NCBI GenBank assembly: GCA_964035545.1
Contig: OZ037766.1
Coordinates: 5,185,722-5,249,721 of the forward strand
DNA length: 64,000 nucleotides
Source: Bugula neritina
Taxonomy: Eukaryota > Bryozoa > Gymnolaemata > Cheilostomatida > Bugulidae
Direction: 5' to 3'
Below the pieces are notes generated by a model. The model made no database searches. It was not told the origin of the DNA and worked only from the letters and a program-made list of their open reading frames with translations. This document shows, piece by piece, positions 12,622 through 26,500 of the stretch. Each line of letters begins with the position of its first letter. The stretch's first letter is position 1. A program made the position numbers and the translations under genes.

Positions 12622-13424
12622 GTTGTACTGCTAGATAAGTTGAGGTTAATATATTTTAATAGAAAAGGGTTTTCAAGGATTTAGGTTGTAGTTCAATAGA
12701 CTTAGAGCAAACTGTGAATTAGATCACAAAAGTTGTATTTTGATGTAAAAGTTTATTATATTATTAGTAAACTGATTGGCAAAAGTCGAAATCTTTTAAA
12801 TAAAGTAGAGAAGAGACCAGACTGCTATCAGTGAATAAGACGATTGATATGTACATTAAATTACATGTATATAATAATATTAATACATAATCATGACTTG
12901 CAAACAGTATATACTAGTAAACTATATCATCGATTGCGTTTCACATTGCAATTGAACACATGGAATATTAAAATATATCTCCAAGAGACTACCTAGATAG
13001 AACCATGTGAATATAGGCAAATAATATATGTTCACTACATACATTAACTATTAGTACACAATACATATATAACATATATACACAATTATTACTTCAAGGC
13101 TGAAAATTTGGTATAAATGTATCATCAGCAATATTTTAGTTCCATGATACAAAACATGACCAAAAGGGAACAAACAAATACTCTAAGTAATGCCATGAAA
13201 AGCTGAAATGGTGTCTAAAGTCTGTCATTAAGAACGCTGAGTGATGGGACCAATTGTTCAACAGCTAGCTGTCTTCTGACCATATCATGAAGATTGTCAT
13301 GGATATTAGAAGTACTAAAGAGTGACAGGCATGAAGAGATCAGTGGTCTATGAAGTCAATGACATCCAAAGCAGTTGCTGTGACATCTACATGAACACAG
13401 TATCACGTGGCTACACCAGAGCAG

Positions 13425-14048
13425 CTATATTAAAGGTCCCCAGAGATGGCGACTGCTGTGCTTCTCATCAACAGATGTGAAGAATACTTGACCGACAGCG
13501 ATAAAGTCAGCCTTACTAATTTCACTTTTCTGGTCAAAGCACACTTCAAATGAGTGTTTAGCATCTGCTGCCGAAATACCAATAGCCTCGTTATAAATAG
13601 TCCATTTCTTGAGATTCACAACCCCGCTGCCATCCATGTCCACTACACCAAACAACAGACCGAGGGGTTCCTCTAACAGCTTCTTGCAGTCGGACAGTTT
13701 GAGTAAATTTGCCATGAGCTCTACGAATTCTTCAGGAGGCACCTGATAGTCAAACCCCTTATCCTCTCCGCAGCACCAGAAGTCCTCCCACAGCTGAATC
13801 ACCAGCCTCTGTATGAGGAATGCCGTCTGTTCACTCAACTTCCCTTTAGAGGTCAGAAGTTTCACAGTAGACTTAAAGTCATTTCGACAAACGAAGCCAT
13901 CCCCGTTTATGTCCATACGACTGAAATGGGTCAACATTTTTCGCTGCCAAAATTCATTCTCGGCAGTACTATGTCCGTTCATGGCGTGGCCAGAGCTGAA
14001 CAAAGTTCTAATGCCAGACGCTATGTTGGAAATGATGTTGGCATGCAT
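13425..14048 (-). CDS. Sarcoplasmic calcium-binding protein (EF-hand), 207 aa
   Basis: A complete single-exon ORF. After about 30 residues it follows the invertebrate SCP pattern: FWQRKMLTHFSRMDINGDGF introduces EF-hand 1 (loop residues 46-57, Asp46, Asn48, Asp50, Gly51, Asp57). A non-binding second hand follows, then hand 3 (137-148, DMDGSGVVNLKK) and hand 4 around 171-182. The C-terminus HLWGPLI matches the typical family ending (W/F-G-P-L). SCPs are soluble cytosolic Ca2+ buffers of muscle and neurons, usually about 175-200 aa. Odd points: hand 3 has Lys instead of the bidentate Glu at loop position 12, and hand 4 is degenerate, so perhaps only site 1 binds well. The start is the first ATG. 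Upstream on the minus strand are TTATATAAG (TATA-like, but only about 20 nt from the ATG) and an acceptor-like GTGGCAG, so the 5' UTR may be spliced. Confidence 0.85.
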   Translation of the reverse strand: MHANIISNIASGIRTLFSSGHAMNGHSTAENEFWQRKMLTHFSRMDINGDGFVCRNDFKSTVKLLTSKGKLSEQTAFLIQRLVIQLWEDFWCCGEDKGFDYQVPPEEFVELMANLLKLSDCKKLLEEPLGLLFGVVDMDGSGVVNLKKWTIYNEAIGISAADAKHSFEVCFDQKSEISKADFIAVGQVFFTSVDEKHSSRHLWGPLI

Positions 14049-15699
14049 CTCTCTGCCACTTATATAACAGTGTCAGCTGGCAGCGCAAATCGAATGTGCA
14101 CTTCAGTATAGAATTTAGTCCAATTAGGTAACTGCTTCGATTTCTCACAGTAATCTCAATACAAGGCTGCCTGGAAAAATAAGATATATTAATATTAGGT
14201 TGCTCTATATGTCGCTAGATAATGACTTTCTGCTGCGCATGAATATACAATTACTGGCTCAATACTAGAAAAGTTCGTTGCTCTTTGCTTAAATCAAATG
14301 GCACACAATAAAACTTTCTACTGTAAGATGCAGTATTGTGTAAGAGCAAGTAAGTTTCAACAGTTCCTGAATGTTTAAGTTGAAATATCAGGGGAATGCT
14401 AATGCATGGAGATGTAGAAGTTACTGGTTGTTGAAATTAGTCAATTACAGTCACACATCACTAAATAATTTACATATTAAAGAATCCCTCAACAGATGTT
14501 TTATATTATTTTGTAAAAGTTACCCTGCAATCTAATAAATGATAATTACATTTGAACCGCCTTCATTGGATCAAATTTTAATCTGGGAACAAATGACCCG
14601 TAGCTGACCCGTGATATTTAATCAGCTAAAAGTGAAGGTGCAGTTAACTATCATTGCTCGTGTGTCAGTTGGAACTTGTATCACAGTATAATACCAAGTT
14701 TAGCTTTAACCCTTATTATAACAATTTTACTAACTACAGAAATACAGGCACACTAAACACAATAGCTTTTCCTGCCTTCATTAAAAAAATTACTCACATA
14801 TCACCCCTATATCAAGCCCAGACACTGTTTTGACTGATGACAAACTGAAAAGCAGCTGCCTCACTCAACAGGTCAACATAACATCTTCTAGTCTTGTCAC
14901 ATCACTTGATTTAACCACAAAGCTAAACATTCTACCAGCCTGAGAAAACCTGTTTCTATGTTATCATACAGCAAGTTTGCTATTCTAAAATACAGCTATG
15001 TGTATTGCATGTATAGCGAATTTGCACCAATGCTGATGTAAATTGTCAAAACATATCAATATTTAGTCAGCAGTTGAGTTTGTTGTCATTATAATTTTCA
15101 GCAACTAACAGAGGGGTCTGATTTTGATACTAAAGAACATCATTTATGATAAAATTGTGTAATATAAAATTGCATTAAAATGAAGTTATAAATATAACTG
15201 AATACCTGCAGAGAATGAGCATAATGAAATATATAAATAAGCCTTTAGACATAAGTAGGATAGTAAGTCCTGACAGCAGATCTTAATGTCTTGTTCAATT
15301 AGTATGTAGTACTATTAACAGCATCAGCAGCTGACTTAGAGAATTTATAGGTAGGAATACATTATGCAACCAATAGAATAGCAGTTCTGCCTACTAATTG
15401 TCAATGAGTTAAGATATTGTAAATCAGTTAGCAATACCATTATAATTTTTACTACTTACTAATACTACTTTTATTAGTCCATTACACTTAGTATTTATCA
15501 TTATCACAACCTTTTGTGTGCATATAATTGTAGCTTATAAAATTTAAGGAAATTTTAATTTGATAAATAATACTATGCTATACCCTCTGAATAATAAATA
15601 TAATTCGAACACCACACCAATATGTATCCAATTTTTAGATTGTAAATGTAATAGTGATACAGAGCAATATTCATACTCATACTGATGATACCAGGAGTA

Positions 15700-16560
15700 A
15701 GGGTGAGGAGACCAACGATTATAAATTAAAATATTAAATACTAAATATTAAATTTAATACAAGAGTATGTCTTACTCTTAGAAGTTAAAACTACCAAAAA
15801 ATTTCCACTTGATTCAACAGTTTAATAATAACTGACAGATTAACCGTAAGTGGAAGCAAGATGTTACTAATATTAGTAATACTAATATTATTAAATTACA
15901 CTTACTACTACTAATTACTATTAGTGCGAAGTTACTTGATCTCGAACTCATAGTCATACTGATACTCAGTCATACTGAGTCGAACTCATACCCACCAACT
16001 GTAAGTCTAAGTCTAACAGTTACACTTACAGTTACTGTAACTGTTGAGTGGCAATCTCACTGAAGTACTAGTAGGAGTTACTCATTACTGTTAGTGTAAG
16101 TGCTACGTATTTATTTGTTAGCTTTGCTGATTAAAATTTGTAGTTAGACTTTTTCAACAATAACTTTACACTTAATCTTATACTTATAGTAATATCAATA
16201 GTTGACACTTAATCATAATGTTATACTTATATTTATACAGTTAAACTTAAATTTAAAGTCAATTATAATCATAATGTTATTGTTATAGTAATAGTAATAC
16301 TAAATTACTTATACTTATAGTTATACTTATAGTTCTTTTTTAAACCTTTACTTTTAGTTTCACTCTCACTTCAGTGAATAAATAAATTAATCATTTAAAG
16401 TTAATAAATTAAAATCAAAATCAAAAACAGAGTCAGATGGAATACTAATAATAATAGTAATACTAATACTTAAGCTTTACTTAAGACTACTACTAGCCCC
16501 ACTGTCACTATGAGTATGCATCTGACTTAATCCTTATTGACCATCAGTATGAGTATCACA
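15700..16560. repeat. Cryptically simple AT-rich block
   Basis: Runs of short related words (TTACACTTACAGTTACTGTAA, TTATACTTATAGTTATACTT, ACTCATACTGATACTCAG) recur without a fixed period. It looks like diverged microsatellite from slippage. Open frames inside it are artefacts of the repeats. Confidence 0.7.
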
Positions 16561-18649
16561 TTCACTATGACTTTCACTATCACTATGACAAAGTATTCCA
16601 GTTTCAGTTTGAATTTAACATTTGCGATTTGTCTCTTACCTCTCGGGTTTAGAATAAATGCAGAAAATGAAAAATTAAATATCCTTTGTTGATTAATAAC
16701 AAAATATGTTTGATCTTTGTTTCCAAATCCTGTCACACCCACTTGAGCCTTCGGATGAGCTGCAACGCTAACTGCCCAGCACTTTGACTTTCAACAGTGG
16801 TAAGGATACTTCTCGCACCAATCTCTTCAATATTATGATTTTTACTAACGTTCTTAGCTTGACCAATCGCTTATTTGTAGTATATATTACAGGCTTTTTA
16901 TTGGCCAATTCTTTTAGCGCGTCAATGAGCTTGTTATTAAAATAATTGCTCCGGAAACATGATGGTTTAAAAGGACAACTCCAATTTCATATACATTCAA
17001 ATCATTGAAAAGAAAACTCCCTTTTCGTAACAAAACTATTTTTTATAGATTTGACTTATCGCAAGCGTTGGTCACAACTCATTCAGGCAGAATCTTTTCA
17101 TAACTTAATAACTAAGAAATAATGTTAGCAAAATGATGCGTTCTGTGTTTTTCTTCCTTTTAACTTTCAAACTAGCTTGCTTTACTATGTAAGAATGTCG
17201 TATAATATTATACATGCAGTTAGCAGTAAGTTATATACAACATTTTTTACTATTTATAACTATAGCTGGTGATATTTATTGTCTATGACTTTATGTCATC
17301 ACAGTGATTGATATATTTTGTGCACTATTTTCTTAAACAGAACTTTTTGCATCTTGAATTTAGTGTGATGTATTAAATAATAATGAAGTACTGCATAATT
17401 ATACGGATATTTTCATTCTAATCCAGGTTTTTTACTTCTATAAGAACACACATACACGCAATCTAAACTTTATAGTATATTGTAAAACAAAATTTCCTAA
17501 AAAAAAACAAAAAATGGTAATTAACTATAATAATTTATAAAAAAAAGGTTAAATAATACATTATTGAAACAACATTACACTTTTCAAATTTATCTAGCTT
17601 TGTGAATATGTAAAAATATTGTGTACTAAAATTGCATACTACTAGCTTGATTGATTTCATCTTTAATTTATATGATGGCTCAATGAGTATTCTAACAAAT
17701 TTTCTTTTTGCAAAAAATTTTTTAGTTAAACAGATTTTGTAATTAGGATTTTAGCTAAAATTCTTTACAAACATATTGAATAAAACCTCACTTTAGTCAC
17801 CAGCGTTATGTTTATATAAAGATATTTCATAGCATATTTATTACAAATTAGGCATATGCACAAATAATTAAGCACACATAATAGAACAATTAGATCATCT
17901 TTGAATTGCGTCTGTGTAACAAATTTTGCATTATCATTATTTATTATTTGTCACCATCTCTACACTAAAGTATTTATAATATATTATTATAAGTTATCAT
18001 TGATACAAAAGACCTCTTGAAAGATTACTATGAATATACATTACATCAAAAAATAAAGTGTAAACCGGCCTTCTTGCCCAACCACCTAGATTTGCATAAA
18101 TTATGAATATTTTAAAAATGAAGCATGAAGCAACATTTTTTCAGCTGTAAAAAGTGATGAATAACAATATACACTTGTGAACTATGCCTAATGATCATAG
18201 ATTTCAATACATTATAAATGAGACATATATTATCAATATTGCATAAGTTTAGCTTAACTTACTATAATATATATATGCCGATTCCATTTATAATTGTACA
18301 ACAATGCTAGCAAATAACTATCAATAAAGCTCTATTTGACTTGATAAAATATATGTATGCTTATAGATTTAGTAGTTTCTCAAGAAAATTTTAAATTTTT
18401 ATATTATTTTTATTATAGCAGAGTTGCCTTAGTCGTGTGGAGTTGTCTTCTCATTTTTAAAAATGGCTCGAGAAGCTAGTTTGATTCGTTAACACGTGAA
18501 TTCGAAAGATGTCTGCTACCCATACCCTAGAAGCAGAATGAGAAAGGGAACCTAGTCATAGTGATAATGTGTTTTTATCTGTAAAAGTAATACGATCTGA
18601 CTGTCTAGTAAATATATCTGAATACTATAATATTATCAGAACTTTATTT

Positions 18650-19400
18650 GTTTATTATTGCAGTAAGAAGAATAGTAACATTATTAATATTATTAATCAG
18701 ATTTACTTTTACTCGGGTTTACTTTTAGCAACTTTATCATTATGATTATGATTATCATTATGATTATGATCATTCTTATGATTGTTTTTATAACTATTGA
18801 ATTAATATTATTATTTATATTATCATACGATTAATAATGATACTATTAATATTATTATTATAGTAAATTGACATGTATATATATAATTATATGGTATTAT
18901 TCATAATAATGAATATTAATAATAATATTTATTATTTATTATTCTGAATATTATTAAATTTGATAGCATATATGATATATGATATAATAATAAATATTAT
19001 CATAATGATCATGATATATTTATAAACTTGAAGTTGAAATAAGAATTGAACTTTAACTTGTGTTAAACTTTTGTTAAGCACTAAGCCGAAACTGAAAGAT
19101 AGTTGTCTTATAGTTATAGATATACTGATACTCATAGTGATAGTAATTAGTTAATGTAAAAATCTAAATCAAAGTGTCACATGCTTATGTGAGTGTGATT
19201 ATGATTATTACGCAGTTTTAAGGCTCAAAATTAAAGATAATAGTTAATGCTATTTATAATTCGAATTATGATTACCAATTTTCAACATATATTAATATTG
19301 TTATTGTAATTGATGTTACTATTAATAATTAATATCATATCATCTCATATTGGTATTGATATAGTAACCGAATTGATATTGATAGTAATTATTTCAAGCA
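18650..19400. repeat. ATTATG/ATTATC-rich simple sequence
   Basis: Degenerate (ATTATG)n and (ATTATC)n words with long TATAATATTA stretches, of the same general kind as the block near 16 kb. There is no coding content. Confidence 0.7.
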
Positions 19401-22400
19401 CAATCACAATAAAACTCTGGAAATTAGTAATGCTGTTAAAAGCATCAACATTGGGTTTATAATTTAAATTATTATTATAATCTCTAGTTTTGATTTTTGT
19501 TTCTAGTATACTTTTCTTTGTGATTACTCATGCTGATGCAGTCACACAAACTTATCATTGCCACTGTTACTGTAATCCAATATGATAATAACGTGAATGT
19601 CATTTTAGTTTTAATACTGAATCATTACACTTTTAGGGTTTTCAAAAGTTGTAGCACTAGCTACCTAATGAGAAAGGAGTGGGAAAATGCAATATTTTTA
19701 AAACTGCAAAGTTAAAGACATAATCCTTAAAAGTGCTAATTGTGCTTCAATTGATTATATATTTCAAGCCTCTCTATTGCCAAAATTCAACAAACCAACA
19801 ACCAAAAATGCCCCAACAGCATGTTTTCTTTCTGATATATTACCATAAACAGAATTTACATATTTACGGAAGCTATACAGTTTGTGGGGTAGGTTATGAC
19901 TAGGCCATAACTAGATTATGTTTCCCAGATTTAAATATTATATAATTTCTTAAAAACTTTATCTTACATTTAGTCAGTTATTAGGAGTAATTGGATAATT
20001 TATGCAAAATAGTTTATTTGATTTGAGTTTTTAGGTAGGCTACTGCCTTGGCAACTCAAAAATCTAACAACAAAACATCAGTATTATTATCCAATCAGCA
20101 ATCACCTAAAACTAGTAACAAATAGCCTTGCTCTATTAAAGGCTACACTGCATCTCATTGGATGAGCAAATTGGCTAGTTCAAAGTTCATCATACATCAT
20201 GTGTTGAAAAATGAATGAGCAACGAAATAATGATAACAATCATAGTAGATCAGCACTGATTGAAATAGCATACAAAGATTTAGGTATCTTCGCGCTGGCT
20301 CTATAATACGGAGTCTGTATCTGTATCTCGCACTTAACAGCTACAGCTATACTATCTGCAGAGTGTGTCATGCTAACTATAGAATAACTCTAGAGCTGAG
20401 GGAAAACTGCAGACTGATCCTATAGTTACTGGATATCTAAATCTATAAAAACAGTTACAAACTGACAACAGAGTGGGACTGCAGCATAACTATTAGTATT
20501 AGGCCTGAAACATTGACTTGGTTTATTTGTGAAGAATAGCACGTATTGCAGTGACAAACTGATATGGATAAGTGACTAGCTACTTTTTGACAGGTAGTAA
20601 CTGTAAGTACACTATGTAGATTATAAACACTGATTTCTAGTAGTTGGCACACTTCCTGTTATACACTTATCAGTTGACTTTCTGTTCATCACTGTTCAAA
20701 AAGATAGACACTGTTGCCTGTTGGCATATTAAACTGTAAAGGGTCATCTTTGCTGTAACTAAACTCATTGAAATGTACTTGCATACATGTATAATAGTTC
20801 AAGCTTAAAGGCATAAAAAATCTTAGTCTTAGTGAAAAGTTGTAATGAGAGTTCAACTTCTTGCCCTCACCTCCCAGCTGAAATCAAATTGTCAAACTAC
20901 GTACTGATTAGCCTAGCTTAATTGCAGTTGTATGCCTAAATTTACAGCAAAGTTGCTAGTGGAAAATAAACAAACATCTGATATACCAACTTTAGGAAAA
21001 TATTTTGTTGCTTTTAACAGCAAGAGCATTTTATTCAAAATATTTTTATGCTCAAAGAAATGATTATAAATACAAATTTCTATGCTTGTAGTTTTACTTG
21101 GTGAAGTAAAGTTATGGAATTAGATTGTTTCTTACTACTTAAAATTCAATCTGCTAAGTCATCGTATAACAAATACGAAATTGAATTTTATTATTTGGCG
21201 ATGCAATATAAATATGTATACAAGTTTATGTCAAAGCAAAGATTACATTCACTACAACGCAGTAGTAATTGAGCCAGAGGAAGTGACTGGTAACCAATAA
21301 TGATGATCGTGATCCCCTGTGTAGTTAGCAGACTATAATATCATTAGCTGAGTCATGCTGCCAATGCTGCTGCTATACTAACTTTGTTTACAGTCTATAT
21401 CCTTCTACTAACTACTAGCTAAGTCCAAATTGTATAAAGATAGAATCAATAATGCAAATTATAGTACATAGCATCAAGTATGTGGTATGTTATACCCCTG
21501 TGAGACTATCCAATGTATTTGGAATGATCATTCTATGCTGATGCCAAGAGTGATAACAGTTGCTTACATGTAGCTCTGTATAATTAGAATTATTGCAGTT
21601 ATAGTATAATTATGTATATACATATATATTACATGAATAATCAAATGAGATGTTGAGAAATTGTTTGCGTAAAGCTTGAAAAATGACAAAAGAACTGATA
21701 TTTTCTCTTACCCTGACAGCCTAAGTGATGCTCAGTTTAATTGAAATTCAAGCCATTTAGTAAACTACTGTTATTCCCTTGTGAGGTGACATCATAATAT
21801 GATTTTACTAAAATACTGATACACCACCTGCTTGCTGGCTGACAACTAAAAGTGAATCACCAGTTCCAAACCCTTTTGTAATGAGATATTAGGTTTGACA
21901 TACTGCATTTCTTGTCCTGTGTTCACTGCATGAAAAATAAAAAAGAATTTCTTTACAAAAACTGCTTGGTTGTAGTCCACATTGTTACTTTGGGCTCTGC
22001 TTATTACATTATAATGACATCCTGCAAGATTTCACTACTCTACTTTTGATTGTATAGCTATGTGCGATTTTTGCAGTTTTAGGTCTTTTATTGTTGTTTA
22101 CAAAAGTTAATTTGACCAAGATTTGCTTGCCAAATATAAAATTGGAATTATATTTTCAAATACCAATTTTAGAGGCTCACAAACTTGTTTCATTCAATCT
22201 TTCACACCATCTTTCTGTATAAGTAACGCTATTATTAGAATTGTGTTTGGTGGAGTGGGAGTTGTGCTTCTGTCATGAAAGTGTCAGACTGACACTGACT
22301 GGCATACCTAATCAGCAGCAATCCCTAGTCTCGAGTAGCCTTGAATGGAGGCAGCAGCTGCTATAATTACTTGTATACAAGTGCTAGTTTACTTGTATAA

Positions 22401-23350
22401 TATGAATATGTTGAGCCTTGTTGGTAAGCGAAGCTGAGTATGAGTGTTGAAGTCGTTGAGAACTTGGAAGGAAGCAAGCTTTTTCCTCATTCTCTATAGT
22501 TTAGACTCCAACTTCTTATATAGTGGAAAAATTCAAGAAAATATGGATATTTAATGGACTAATGAAGTAGTGTTAGCTGTTACCTGCATGAGATAAGATG
22601 GTGTGTGATAGCAAAGTAGATAGAATACGCTGGTAGCACAATGTTCAACTTTGGGCAATCTAAAAATCCTTTTCAAGTGTTCAATTATATATATTTCTAA
22701 TCTTTCTATTATTGATTAATATCCTCTTTACTTGTTGGCCTGTAATAGATTAAGATCTGTTACTTTAAATTTTTCCATTTTTCTGTCATGTGCAGCTTCA
22801 ATGTGCATGAAACCTTATTCTATTTGAGGAAGTATTTAAAGGAAAGAATTACTTTTGTGTTTAAAACAAATATATTAATGACCTCTAATATAAATATATT
22901 AAGATAGATTAATTCAGGTAGGCTTTTATGATTGGGTTCACAGATACTTGTAGTTAAACTTTTTGTACTTAGTAAATATATGCAAGAATATCATTTGCTT
23001 TGTATCATATTCCCTAATGTATTTTACCTTTAGCTAAGTAGTGGGTATAGCCAAAACCAAGGATGCTGTGTTATAGCTCATTAGCAGTGGTATATTTTCA
23101 CCCAAGAATAGATTTAACAGGACATAAAAAGCAATTTATTCAATGGTTTTTAACTCAAGCTACTCTTAGACTATTTTGTCATTTGCTCAAGTTGCTGTAG
23201 TTATAGGTTAAATTATTATATCTGTATAGTTTAACTGAGATTTCATTTAAAAGTGTGGATTTTGAGCTGCATATATGCTACTGTCACTAATCTTGCCAAC
23301 AGCTGTACTGCTATTTTATAGTCTCCACTTGTCAATGTAGAGCTGCTGGA

Positions 23351-23528
23351 ATGGCAGAGAAGGAGAAAGCATCGCTACCAGTAAGAAGTGCCCATTCATG
23401 GTCACACATAACCAGGGAACCTGACGACTGGGCTCAAGAGCATAAACGTCGTGATCTTAGGGAGTTTATCATTCCACTCAGTGTCCTTCACCTTGACCCG
23501 GCAGATCGCAAGGTCATTCGAATAGCAG
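23351..23528 (+). CDS. MACF1/DST: Spectraplakin alternative first exon A (full actin-binding domain isoform)
   Basis: ATG followed by 59 codons, beginning [20 protein letters not shown], Arg/Asp/Glu-rich, ending [12 protein letters not shown]. The vertebrate counterpart head also ends in a DPAER-type motif just before CH1, so this is the orthologous start. It ends in phase 1 (G|) and joins AT GTA at 28379 to give Asp-Val. The donor is GCAG|GCAAGT, a GC rather than GT donor with otherwise perfect consensus. An AG at 23339-23340 may mark an acceptor after a non-coding 5' exon. Confidence 0.85.
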
Positions 23529-26500
23529 GCAAGTTTACACATGTTTATTTTTGAATTTATATTTTTACAGTGTATTGTAAGTGTTAGTATGTAAATATAA
23601 TCAGACAAATATTGCAGCCATGTCTATACTCTATACAGTACATGAGGGGGTAATATAATAGTATTTATTGGTTAGAACAATTCATATTTCAAGCAACTCT
23701 CTTTTATATTATATCAAAGAGATAATCTGCAGCAAAAACTTGACGACTCGATAAGCATAACGATAATAATAATATGCAGATATTTATTTTTGTGGGAATT
23801 GTTTCTAAAAAAGTGCTCTCATTTTCCAAAGTTTACAATGCCTCCATTGTGACTGATAGACAGAATAATCTGTTGATTTACACTACAAGGCTGGCCCTCA
23901 TCTCTCAACACACAGTACAAGGATATCTTTATTATAAGCACAATTTAGTACAGAGCAAGGTTTCTTAGAGAGTGAGGCTGAGGATATACGAATGCATTTG
24001 ATAATAGCTGTGCATGAAGACTAAATAACTCATGCAAGAGTTAAATACATTCAATTGTTTAAAAAAGTCCCCCCCTCCAGCAAGATTAGTTCAATGATTT
24101 TTTTGTCATACTAGCCAAATATTTTGGTGTTGTTTCCCCCTGTACAGGCCTTGAGGTTGATAAGCTTATTGAAAACAAAATGTAGAGCCGCACTTTTTTT
24201 GCACAGGCAACAGTTTTAACAACTTACTGTCGAAAATTCCAGATAAAAACTATTTGTTGGTCCATTGATATGGGAGTTTTAATTTATTGTGTTGGTCAAT
24301 TTTGACGTATAAACTTTCTGTGTAGTAAAATTTGCTTAACTGGAAATAGGTACGAGATTTTTTATTGAAATGATAACTCCATAATTGTATATTTGATGTA
24401 TTTTGTAAAAGAGAAATAACTTAGAGGCTTTACAGTGCAGGCATTTATAATGTGTAGCTAGTGTAGTATCTATGATTATATATGGGGCAAAGTAAAACTA
24501 CCCAGTTGTGACATCACTACGTACAATATCTCCAGTAGTTTGGTTTGTGTCAACTTTGTAATCATTATTCTTGATATCTCCCTGCCAGAGGTTTAATTAA
24601 AATTCGACACTGTTTAACTTTAGGATAGATTATGGGATTGATGGCTAGACTAATACCTTAAGCTGATTCTATCTTCTCACTCCCATCAGTCTCTTTATTG
24701 ACTCACTTAATATGTAATATGTAATATTATTTTTATTACTCACTATTATAGTCTTAATAGTATCAAATTCTTATTATATAAAACACACAGTGTGATACTT
24801 GCACTGCTAAAAGTTATCCATAGTTGTTTATGGTTATTCCCAAACATAATATGTCAACCAGGTACATTTAGGTGTTGCACTCTGGGTAATTAATATGACG
24901 ATTTTTTTTCAAAATACTTGTGTCTGTGTGCTATACTATGCTATGCTATACTATGTTATACTGTGCTATACTATGCTATACTATGCTAAACTATGCTATG
25001 ATATGCTAAACTATGCTAAACTATGCTATGATATGCTAAACTATGCTATAATATGCTATGCTATACTATGCTATGCCACTGCACTACACTGCACTGCACT
25101 ATACAGTAGATAATATTGACTGATTTGTAATGCGTAGTCAAATATTTGTAGTTTGTTAACTCAAACATTTTTACACCCAGTCTTTTCAAGTTTGGCTTTC
25201 ACATAATATAATACTATGCTTATGACCACTGATAAGCACTCAACTACGGTAATTTGGAATCCTTTTTTTTAAAGAAAACTTTGGTTTAATATACTTTTCG
25301 CAATTTCGCACAAAACACACATGCACCATCTTTTAGTTATCACAATAATTTTATTCATAAAACAACAATAGTTTAGATATATTAGGATTTTTGGGCCCTC
25401 TAGATTTTCGAGGTAAACTATTTGTGTAGAAAATAATGAGTAACTTTTAATACAATTTATGGCATTGAAAGTAACATATCTCAGCTCCTGCAGCTACTAT
25501 CTAGTAATAGTCAGTAGTAATTAATTTTATAATTCCTAACACTTTCATGTTACAGCCCCTCAAAGGCCAATTAATGTCTCAAACCAAGGCTGTGTTCAAG
25601 TATGATAAACTCATCTGATATTATTATTGTAATTATTAACTTATAATTAATCAAATATGTTTGGTTTTGACACAAATTATTCTAATTATTATGCCTTGAC
25701 CTGATTTATGGTATAACTTGGTTATTGCTTCTTGCTCTAGCATATAATGATAGTTTACAATATTTATATTATGTTAAAAGTATATAATAATATTATGATT
25801 GAAATTGCAACAAAAAAATTCTTGTTAAAACTATTGTAACACTATAATGTATAGTGTTTACTCACGTTAATTATATACTTTTATGAAGCAGCGTTTTGTT
25901 TAGATCAAAAGATGTATTTATTGTTTTAAACCCTTTCGATCTAGTTATATTATGGAGTTGTCAACTTTTCCACCAATACTTCCTCCCACTATTTTATACA
26001 TTATAACCTCAATAAGAGAAGTTACCTTCTCACTGAAAAATAAATATTGATTAATTTAAGTTAGATTATGAAATCTCCGAATTGTAGATTTGTTGCTTTA
26101 AATTCTATAACATTATATTTATATGCTACCAACAAACAGCTAGCCGTTAAAGAACTTATAGTTTTTCATTCTGCATTTACTAATAACATTTTCACGGCCC
26201 TTTTTAATTGTGCTGATTATTAATTGTATGTAAATGTTGTAATATAATTATATAGTGCTGCACTATAGTGCTAATAAACCTAGTGTGAGAAATGTCAGTG
26301 TGATGCATGTGTCAGTATGGTGCATGTGTCAGTATGGTGATTGTAGATTCAGTTTAGTATTCAACTATTTAGTTTAGTTTTATGTTGACTCAAGTCAAAT
26401 TTTATGCTAACCAATCACCTAATGCTTAATTGGAAGTCAAATGTTTGAAATTGATACATTGATTCATTATTTAGTTTACAGGTTTCAGGTTTTGTTCTAA

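Larger units (their letters stand above)
14110..23340. other. Gene desert with degenerate simple sequence
   Basis: I see no coding exon or RNA gene in about 9 kb. Blocks at about 15700-16560 and 18650-19400 are cryptically simple, made of interspersed TTA/CTT/AGT/ACT and ATTATG/ATTATC words. CCAAT-like motifs cluster near 16820-16910 and 20095-20165 and could mark an upstream promoter or non-coding first exon of the spectraplakin gene, but nothing decides this. Confidence 0.5.

Noticed and set aside
18420-18545. Possible tRNA-derived SINE (GCCTTAGTCGTGTGG with a GATTCG further on)
   Set aside because: The A- and B-box resemblance is too weak and no cloverleaf or second copy was seen.
24895-25113. 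72-codon ORF rich in Tyr, Leu and Cys
   Set aside because: It is the translation of the CTATA/CTATG tandem repeat.
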